NCBI GenBank assembly: GCA_900550385.1
Contig: URRZ01000080.1
Span: 1 to 8,745, forward strand
Direction: 5' to 3'
Origin: an uncultured Coriobacteriaceae bacterium
GTDB lineage: Bacteria; Actinomycetota; Coriobacteriia; Coriobacteriales; Eggerthellaceae
Length of the DNA: 8,745 nucleotides
The notes under the pieces are model-generated. The model ran no database searches. It saw only the letters and a program-made list of their open reading frames with translations, and was not told where the DNA came from. Made by a program: the position numbers and the translations under genes. This document shows, in pieces, positions 1 through 8,745 of the stretch (positions within the stretch are counted from its first letter, which is position 1; the number at the start of each line of letters is the position of its first letter).

Positions 1-1652
<1,652 letters not shown>

Positions 1653-1673
1653 ATATTTCAATCTCCTCCCTTA

Positions 1674-5123
<3,450 letters not shown>

Positions 5124-5130
5124 GAGGTCT

Positions 5131-5140
5131 TTCCTCCTTC
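5131..5140 (-). promoter_or_regulatory. Ribosome binding site deciding the rpoB GTG start
   Basis: On the minus strand AAGGAGG (5139-5133) is a full anti-16S match. It sits nine bases before GTG at 5123. The start is non-ATG, but the spacing and the family-typical N terminus (residues about 10-40 contain YRNRRSFAKIPDV and LISVQTDSF) leave little doubt. Confidence 0.85.
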
Positions 5141-5163
5141 AAGAGAATCCGTGAATCTGCGAA

Positions 5164-5202
5164 AAAATGCAATCGAACACAATACGACGCAAAATGCAAT
5201 CG
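5164..5202 (-). repeat. 12-bp direct repeat flanking the rpoB -10 box
   Basis: AAAATGCAATCG (plus-strand reading) occurs exactly twice, at 5164-5175 and 5191-5202, with starts 27 bases apart. One copy fills the -35/-10 spacer and abuts the -35 box; the other covers the predicted start site and first transcribed bases. The position suits a regulator operator, but the repeat could also be chance in an A/T-rich stretch. Confidence 0.6.
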
Positions 5203-5232
5203 GTCAAGATTTTTTTTCTTCAACTATGTAAT
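5172..5232 (-). promoter_or_regulatory. Predicted sigma70-type promoter of rpoBC
   Basis: On the minus strand, -35 TTGACC (5207-5202) and -10 TATTGT (5184-5179) are separated by exactly 17 bases. An A-run plus other A/T-rich sequence immediately upstream of the -35 (about 5208-5232) could act as an UP element. Expected initiation is near 5172, giving a leader of roughly 50 bases. This implies rpoBC is transcribed on its own and not as the tail of an rplJL operon, which is absent here. It is a sequence prediction only, but the match is very good for a GC-rich genome. Confidence 0.75.
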
Positions 5233-5281
5233 TTTGCTGTTGATCAGGGGGTTTCGCGGAAGGGGAAGACGGGGTTCGCAC

Positions 5282-5302
5282 GCGAGCGAGCGTCTCGCTC
5301 GC
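5282..5302. repeat. Perfect 9-bp hairpin
   Basis: GCGAGCGAG (5282-5290), loop CGT, then CTCGCTCGC (5294-5302) form a perfect GC-rich stem. Neither side has a T-run, so it is not a standard intrinsic terminator. Its role is unknown. It lies about 75 bases upstream of the rpoB -35 box. Confidence 0.7.
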
Positions 5303-5499
5303 AAGGCGCTCGCCAAACGCGAGAAGCGCGCGGCCGGCATGGCGAAGCGAGGGCGCGGAACGAGAGCCACGCATCAAGCGCGGACGTCACGGCAGGCAAT
5401 CGGCATGTTGAGCCGAAAGGCAACCTCCATCGGCAAATAATGCCCGTTCGATGCCCTTTGCTGTATTCGAAGGAGAGGGACGCGACGTTCTTTCGTCCG

Positions 5500-5513
5500 A
5501 AACGCCGGCGTTT
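5500..5513. repeat. 14-bp perfect palindrome
   Basis: AAACGCCGGCGTTT is its own reverse complement. With one G/T mismatch the symmetry extends to 20 bases (5497-5516). It lies inside the larger inverted repeat, close to its centre. It could be a dimeric regulator site or part of the element's folded structure; nothing in the sequence decides this. Confidence 0.6.
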
Positions 5514-5545
5514 TGGCAGGTAGGCGCGCCCAAATCGAGGAGAAG

Positions 5546-5570
5546 CGGGGAACCCTTCCTATTTTCCCCG
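5546..5570. repeat. 7-bp stem-loop
   Basis: CGGGGAA (5546-5552) pairs with TTCCCCG (5564-5570) across an 11-base pyrimidine-rich loop. No T-run follows on either strand. It adds to the folded character of the inverted-repeat element. Confidence 0.45.
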
Positions 5571-5572
5571 AG

Positions 5573-5605
5573 AAAAAGGCATCGGGCGTTCATTATTTTC
5601 CGATG
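5573..5605 (-). terminator. Weak candidate intrinsic terminator, minus strand
   Basis: Read on the minus strand, CATCGG (5605-5600), a 14-base loop, CCGATG (5585-5580), then CC and five T (5577-5573). The stem is short and the loop large, so efficiency is doubtful. It would stop leftward transcripts running in from yacP antisense to the plus-strand gene before they reach rpoB. It coincides with one arm of the inverted repeat, so the structure may be incidental. Confidence 0.3.
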
Positions 5606-5768
5606 GAGGCAAACGGAATTGCAACATTTGCGATCGTCGACCCCTGTGGCGCCCTCGATGGATTCCCAACGCGCCTCAGGTGAAGACCGGCGCCCGCGCA
5701 TGAAGAACGGTTCCCGCTATCCCTTGCCGCGAATAACGGATGCAACGCCGGAACCCGCGCACGTAGGA

Positions 5769-5814
5769 CGGCTCCGCCTTGCGCACAATCCGCGCCAGAC
5801 ACGCATCGGAGCCG
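5769..5814. repeat. 8-bp inverted repeat with 30-base spacer
   Basis: CGGCTCCG (5769-5776) and CGGAGCCG (5807-5814) are perfect complements. The spacer includes a small GCGC...GCGC pair. It lies 129-174 bases before the plus-strand start and could be a leader structure for that gene. Function unknown. Confidence 0.4.
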
Positions 5815-5942
5815 GGTCAAATTCGCGTCAGCTGCGTACCGGGATCGCGAAAGGGGCGAACGTCTGCGACGCGAGATGACGGAGGTAGCATCCCATCAAG
5901 CGCCCGCGGTCGAACGGACGCCCGCAACCGACGAGGAAACCC

Positions 5943-6998
5943 ATGGAAGCCGCAACATCGAACTCGAACTGCATCGCGTGCACGCCGCATCCGCCCGCCC
6001 CTAAGAAGACGTCTGAACCCTCCCGGATCATCCTGGCGCATCGTACCGCCTTGGCATGCGCGCGGTCGATGGAGTCGGCCGAAAGCGGCACGCTCGTTCG
6101 GCAGGCCATGCAGCCTCCCCCTTCGATCCCCAAAGATCGTGAAATCGCAAGGCTCCTTAGCGAAGCCGAGTGCTCGCATCCCGGATTCCATGTAGAGCTT
6201 CCCGTCCATCTTCTGACCAGCGTTGGCACGAGCCGCCGCCCCACCAGAACGCGTATCGTCCTGCGCCATGCCGGAACGCTGCCTAGCAGCTCCGTGCGGC
6301 GCTTGGACCGGAACGTCCTGATGGTCGCGCCCGAATTGGCGCTCGTCCAAATCGCAGCCCAAGAGCGCGACCCGATCAGGCTCCTCATGATGCTCTGGGA
6401 GGCCTGCGGGACATACCGCACCGCCGCGACCTCCTATCAGCCTGCCCAGCAGATCCCCGCCGCGACCAACCTGCGCAAAATGAAGCGATACGTCGAACGG
6501 AACCGTTCGCTACATGGCGCCCACAAGATATTGACGCTGCTGAGGTACCTCGCAGACGACTCGGCATCGGTTCGGGAAACCCAATGCGCCCTCTTGCTGG
6601 GCATGCCGACGATGCATGGCGGCTACGGGCTGGGCATCCCCGTCATGAACATGAGGGTGGATGCGACGAAGGAAGCGCGATCGATTGCCGGAAGGTCGTT
6701 TTTCCGGTGCGATCTTTGCTGGCCGAAAGCGAAGATCGACGTGGAGTACCAAAGCGACGAGGAGCACGAGGGGAAGGCTATGCGTATCAGGGACTCCCGC
6801 AGGGCGAACGCGCTGGCGTCGATGGGCTGGACTGTCATCGGCATCACGAACGACGAGGCGGGAAGCGTCTCAGCGATAGGCTCGATCGCCGAAACGATCC
6901 GCTTGCGCCTGGGGAAGCGCAAGAACACGCATGTTTTCGACCATTACGGCAGAATGAGGACCCTGCGGAGAAAGCTCGGGCTTCCAGCGAGAAGATAG
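5943..6998 (+). CDS. AbiEi-like / DUF559-like nuclease-fold protein, function unknown
   Basis: This 351-residue protein starts at ATG 5943, behind a modest GAGG six bases upstream. No signal peptide or membrane segment is visible. The N-terminal half (about 28-140, with AHRTAL, LPVHLLTS, then NVLMVAPELALVQIA) has the pattern of AbiEi-type antitoxin-like proteins. The C-terminal part (about 205-325) resembles DUF559/Vsr-like PD-(D/E)XK nucleases: ASVRETQ with E212, FFRCDL with D257, then KIDVEYQSDEEH with E268, Q270 and H275. Similar proteins with VEYDS at this motif are, as I recall, common and multicopy in Coriobacteriia. Here the Asp after E-Y is Gln, so catalysis is uncertain. It is divergent from rpoB and convergent with yacP, with only 25 bases between stops. 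No toxin partner adjoins it. It may be a solitary defence or DNA-processing relic, and function is not established. Confidence 0.75.
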   Translation: MEAATSNSNCIACTPHPPAPKKTSEPSRIILAHRTALACARSMESAESGTLVRQAMQPPPSIPKDREIARLLSEAECSHPGFHVELPVHLLTSVGTSRRPTRTRIVLRHAGTLPSSSVRRLDRNVLMVAPELALVQIAAQERDPIRLLMMLWEACGTYRTAATSYQPAQQIPAATNLRKMKRYVERNRSLHGAHKILTLLRYLADDSASVRETQCALLLGMPTMHGGYGLGIPVMNMRVDATKEARSIAGRSFFRCDLCWPKAKIDVEYQSDEEHEGKAMRIRDSRRANALASMGWTVIGITNDEAGSVSAIGSIAETIRLRLGKRKNTHVFDHYGRMRTLRRKLGLPARR

Positions 6999-7023
6999 GA
7001 TCTCGAACGAGGCTCGCCCGGCG

Positions 7024-7560
7024 CTACCGTCCGTCGCGGAGCGCGCGCAGCTTCGCCAGCGTTTCGGCGGGGATGCGCTCGGCCACGGTGTTCTTCCGCG
7101 ACGCCTTCGGCGCGTCGTCGAGGCGCGCCTCCTCGTAGTACATCCCCAGCTCGCGGCAGAACCCGTCGGCGCTCATGCGGTCCACCCCGCCGCCGAACAC
7201 GGTGTCTTGGATGGTGGCGTCGCTGGACACCACCAGCGTCTCCACCTGGCGCTCGCGGGCGTCGTGGGCGAGCTTCTCTATCACCTTGTCGGCGGATTGG
7301 CCGGCCGGCGAGAACACGATCCTCACGCCGCCGACCTCCTGCGCCTCGCCCGCCGAATGCTCGTTGCCGCCGCCGTCGAACACCACGATGGCGCTCCATC
7401 CCCCGCCGGAGAAGTTCACCACATCGTTGACCAGCGCGTCGCGCGCCGTGTTGAACCAGTCGTCGGTGTAGTCGGGGTCGGAGATGCCCCGATAGCGGCT
7501 GCCCGAGCGCAGCACGTTGTAGCCGTCGACGATCAGCAGCTTCTTGCGTTGGCGAGGCAA
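7024..7560 (-). CDS. yacP: YacP/Rae1-type NYN-domain ribonuclease
   Basis: This 178-residue protein fits the YacP-like NYN family (PF05991), whose Bacillus member Rae1 cleaves mRNA in the ribosomal A site. The acidic PIN-like residues are visible: D12 and N15 in LLIVDGYNVLR, D62 in VVFDGGG, D91 and E95 in SADKVIEKL, and D114 in VVSSDATIQ. The length matches the family (about 170). The start is TTG (7560-7558), chosen because AAGGGG (7572-7567) lies six bases upstream and the next in-frame Met comes only at residue 129. It follows rlmB by 52 bases on the same strand, the same order as in Bacillus (yacO-yacP), so the two are probably co-transcribed. Family assignment is firm; nuclease activity and ribosome targeting are inferred. 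Confidence 0.9.
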   Translation of the reverse strand: MPRQRKKLLIVDGYNVLRSGSRYRGISDPDYTDDWFNTARDALVNDVVNFSGGGWSAIVVFDGGGNEHSAGEAQEVGGVRIVFSPAGQSADKVIEKLAHDARERQVETLVVSSDATIQDTVFGGGVDRMSADGFCRELGMYYEEARLDDAPKASRKNTVAERIPAETLAKLRALRDGR

Positions 7561-7566
7561 GTCGAA

Positions 7567-7572
7567 CCCCTT
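7567..7572 (-). promoter_or_regulatory. Ribosome binding site deciding the yacP TTG start
   Basis: AAGGGG on the minus strand, within AAGAAGGGG, sits six bases before TTG 7560-7558. The residues immediately after (PRQRKKLLIVDGYN) place the first beta strand where the family begins, which supports this start over any downstream one. Confidence 0.7.
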
Positions 7573-7612
7573 CTTTCGCGTATCGGACAGCCCGTCGCCG
7601 AAAGCGACCCGG

Positions 7613-8359
7613 CTAGCTATTCTGCCGCAGCCACTCGTACATGCAGGCGGTCGCCGCCTGGGCGACGTTCAGCGAGGCGACGTCGCCTTCCAAGGGAAGC
7701 TTCATCGTGAAATCGCAGCTCTCCATGACGATGCGCGACAGCCCGTCGTGCTCGTTGCCCATCACCAGCGCGATCTTGCCTTTGAGGTTGGCGTCCCAGA
7801 TGCAGTCCTTGGAATGCTCGGTGGCGCCCGCCACCCAAAAGCCCTCGTCTTTCAGGCGCGACATTGCCTGGATCAGGTTCGCCACCTGCGCGACGGGGAT
7901 ATGGGCGATCGCGCCGGCGGAGCTTTTGTAGGTGGTCGCCTCGACGCGGGCGCTGCGCTTGTTCGGGATGATGATGCCGCTCGCGCCCACCGCTTCCGCG
8001 CTGCGCGTGATGGCGCCGAGGTTCCCCGCATCCGTCAGGTGGTCCAGGATCACGACGAGGGCGCGCCCATCGTGCTCGGCGGCGTAGTCGTTCGCCTTCT
8101 GGATCAGCTCGTTCACGCCCAGGTAACCGAACGGCGCGGCCTCCGCGACGACGCCCTGGTGGCTGCCGCGCGCGGACAGGTCGTCAAGCGTCTTGCGCGG
8201 GACCAGCTGCACCTCCACCGCGAACCGCTTCGCCTTGCGCTGGATGTCGTTGACCAGCGGATCGCGCTTGATGTTGTCGGCCATCAGGATGCGCTTCACG
8301 GGCACGCCGGTGCGCAGCGCCTCGATGACCGGGCGCTTCCCCTCGATGTAGTCTGCCAT
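7613..8359 (-). CDS. rlmB: TrmH-family 23S rRNA (guanosine-2'-O-)-methyltransferase, RlmB group
   Basis: This 248-residue SPOUT methyltransferase uses S-adenosylmethionine to methylate a ribose 2'-OH; RlmB targets the 23S rRNA. The N-terminal L30e-like substrate domain starts MADYIEGKRPVIEAL and runs through SHQGVVAE (66-73). The catalytic domain shows motif 1 (DAGNLGAITRSA, with N113 and R119), motif 2 (MGNEHDGLSR, with G201-N-E203) and motif 3 (LPLEGDVASLNVAQA, with S229 and N231). The SAM-binding trefoil knot is therefore complete. The frame could open 33 codons further upstream, but that extension is arginine-rich, overlaps the previous gene, and lacks homology; ATG 8359 with AAGGA eight bases upstream is preferred. 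The upstream frame ends only four bases before it, indicating translational coupling. Paralogous tRNA TrmH is the alternative, less likely because of the L30e-like domain and yacP linkage. Confidence 0.93.
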   Translation of the reverse strand: MADYIEGKRPVIEALRTGVPVKRILMADNIKRDPLVNDIQRKAKRFAVEVQLVPRKTLDDLSARGSHQGVVAEAAPFGYLGVNELIQKANDYAAEHDGRALVVILDHLTDAGNLGAITRSAEAVGASGIIIPNKRSARVEATTYKSSAGAIAHIPVAQVANLIQAMSRLKDEGFWVAGATEHSKDCIWDANLKGKIALVMGNEHDGLSRIVMESCDFTMKLPLEGDVASLNVAQAATACMYEWLRQNS

Positions 8360-8363
8360 GGAG

Positions 8364-8745
8364 TCAGTCCTTCTCCTCGGAAGTTTCGCTTTGCCCATTA
8401 TGCGGCATCGGCGCCGCCTGCGCTTCGTTCTGCGCGGTTTCACCACGAGCGGCGGCATCGCCGGATTCGCCCCTCAGCGCGCGCACGCGCCTCATCACCG
8501 CAGGCGCCAGATCGGCCTCCTGCCTCGTCTTCAGGCCCAGCTTCACGCTGGCGTAGCGCAGGCCCACCACGGTGGCGACGCACAGCACGCCCGCCACCGG
8601 CAGCGGGCAGCCCAGCTGCGCCAGAATGGAATGGTCCGAAAACTCCACCAGCGAATGGACGATGCTTTTGCGGTGAACCAGCACGCCGATGCGTTCAGCC
8701 GGCACGCCGAAAAGCCATCGCGCCTCCATGACCTCCAGGGCCTTG
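8364..8745 (-). CDS. Fused partial frame: DXR (IspC) fragment joined to C terminus of a TRIC-like membrane protein
   Basis: The frame is open to the right edge and ends in TGA four bases before rlmB. The first ~48 residues (KALEVMEARWLFGVP through VHRKSIVHSLVEFSDHSILAQLGCP) are recognisable as a central stretch of 1-deoxy-D-xylulose-5-phosphate reductoisomerase, in a Bacillota-like version. DXR should continue with DMR...PI, but the protein switches to LPVAGVLCVATVVGLRYASVKLGLKT. That is one hydrophobic helix followed by a basic segment, as at the end of UPF0126/TRIC cation-channel proteins, then a ~50-residue polar Ala/Glu-rich tail. A functional DXR-TRIC fusion is implausible because both domains are truncated. 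The likely real gene is a TRIC-type protein upstream of and coupled to rlmB, with its 5' part replaced by foreign sequence. The DXR match is confident; the TRIC assignment is moderate. Confidence 0.6.
   Translation of the reverse strand, partial: KALEVMEARWLFGVPAERIGVLVHRKSIVHSLVEFSDHSILAQLGCPLPVAGVLCVATVVGLRYASVKLGLKTRQEADLAPAVMRRVRALRGESGDAAARGETAQNEAQAAPMPHNGQSETSEEKD
8368..8375 (-). promoter_or_regulatory. Ribosome binding site deciding the rlmB ATG start
   Basis: GAGAAGGA on the minus strand (8375-8368) lies eight bases before ATG 8359-8357. It is embedded in the last codons of the upstream frame. This supports the shorter 248-residue RlmB over the longer open frame beginning at 8458. 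Confidence 0.7.
8601..8613. other. Junction between DXR-like and TRIC-like sequence
   Basis: On the minus strand the DXR homology ends with codons for LGCP (8613-8604) and the membrane-helix sequence begins at LPVAG (from 8603). The repeated GCTGCC around the join suggests a short shared word that could mediate either misassembly or recombination. The join is 132-145 bases from the window edge. Confidence 0.6.

Larger units (their letters stand above)
5399..5634. repeat. Diverged inverted repeat, MITE-like, about 236 bp
   Basis: The arm at 5424-5455 and the reverse complement of 5578-5609 match at 27 of 32 positions. Both begin CCTCCATCGG, share AAATAATG, and end CGATGCC. Weaker similarity extends outward through ATGTTG (5405-5410 against CAACAT 5622-5627) to ATCG (5399-5402 and its partner near 5631-5634). 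Each arm read outside-in contains the same stop context: codons for S-I-G-K followed by TAA. Such arms around a ~120-base non-coding core resemble a decayed miniature inverted-repeat element or two facing copies of one small repeat. No flanking target duplication was identified. Confidence 0.5.
5124..5942. other. 819-base non-coding gap between divergent rpoB and the plus-strand gene
   Basis: I see no convincing gene here. The open frames present are arginine-rich and match no family I know. The 100 bases next to rpoB are A/T-rich and contain its promoter and leader. The remainder is GC-rich and full of inverted repeats: a hairpin at 5282-5302, a pair of long diverged arms within 5399-5634 enclosing a palindrome at 5500-5513 and a hairpin at 5546-5570, and spaced 8-bp arms at 5769-5814. 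No good sigma70 promoter for the plus-strand gene was found. Confidence 0.7.

Noticed and set aside
5443..5456. Possible tRNA T-loop (GTTCGATGCC)
   Set aside because: No acceptor, D-arm or anticodon stem can be built around it. The sequence is part of the inverted-repeat arm.
5167..5879. Overlapping plus-strand and minus-strand open frames of 68-142 codons in the gap upstream of rpoB
   Set aside because: They are arginine-rich, match no known family, overlap one another on both strands, and cover the rpoB promoter and inverted repeats.
5943..6998. Complete AbiE-type toxin-antitoxin system
   Set aside because: No AbiEii-like nucleotidyltransferase toxin adjoins the gene. The next genes are yacP and rpoB on the other strand.
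6999..7023. Bidirectional terminator between the convergent plus-strand gene and yacP
   Set aside because: Only short complementary words such as CTCG/CGAG are present, with a two-base loop and no T-run on either strand.
8360..8458. N-terminal extension of RlmB by 33 residues
   Set aside because: The extension is mostly Arg/Lys, overlaps the upstream frame, and lies before the family's normal start. ATG 8359 has a well-placed ribosome binding site.

Overview
The window looks like high-GC gut-anaerobe DNA, but it is a mosaic of two lineages. The part from about 2.8 kb to about 8.6 kb looks like class Coriobacteriia (Eggerthella/Gordonibacter-like). It holds the N-terminal two thirds of an actinobacterial-type RpoB, a yacP-rlmB gene pair, and a member of a nuclease-fold family that I recall as common in Coriobacteriia. 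The part from 1 to about 2.7-2.8 kb (RpoC plus the C-terminal third of RpoB) looks like Bacillota, closest by eye to Oscillospiraceae such as Flavonifractor. The last ~145 bases also look Bacillota-like and encode a piece of DXR (IspC). These lineage calls rest on remembered family sequences and indels, not on database searches.

Layout, left to right: rpoC (minus, running off the left edge), then rpoB (minus, GTG start) 21 bases upstream of it. Next is an 819-base gap that holds a clear sigma70-type promoter for rpoB, a 12-bp direct repeat around that promoter, and several inverted repeats, including a MITE-like pair of arms. A plus-strand gene for a predicted AbiEi-like/DUF559-like protein follows, pointing away from rpoB. 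Then come yacP/rae1 (minus, TTG start) and rlmB (minus). Last is an open-ended minus-strand frame that joins a DXR fragment in frame to the C-terminal end of a probable TRIC-type membrane protein.

The recognisable genes are housekeeping: RNA polymerase beta and beta' subunits, a 23S rRNA 2'-O-methyltransferase and a ribosome-linked NYN nuclease. The rlmB-yacP pair sits near rpoBC in Bacillus too, but the usual genes between them (sigH, rpmG, secE, nusG, rplKAJL) are absent here. rpoB instead has its own promoter next to an unrelated divergent gene.

The main observation is the double mosaic: one switch inside rpoB at about 2.70-2.83 kb and one inside the terminal frame at about 8.60 kb. Two switches between the same two broad lineages, the second only ~145 bases from the window edge, favour a metagenomic assembly chimera. 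A real inter-phylum recombination in rpoBC cannot be excluded from sequence alone. I found no CRISPR array, rRNA, tRNA or complete insertion sequence.
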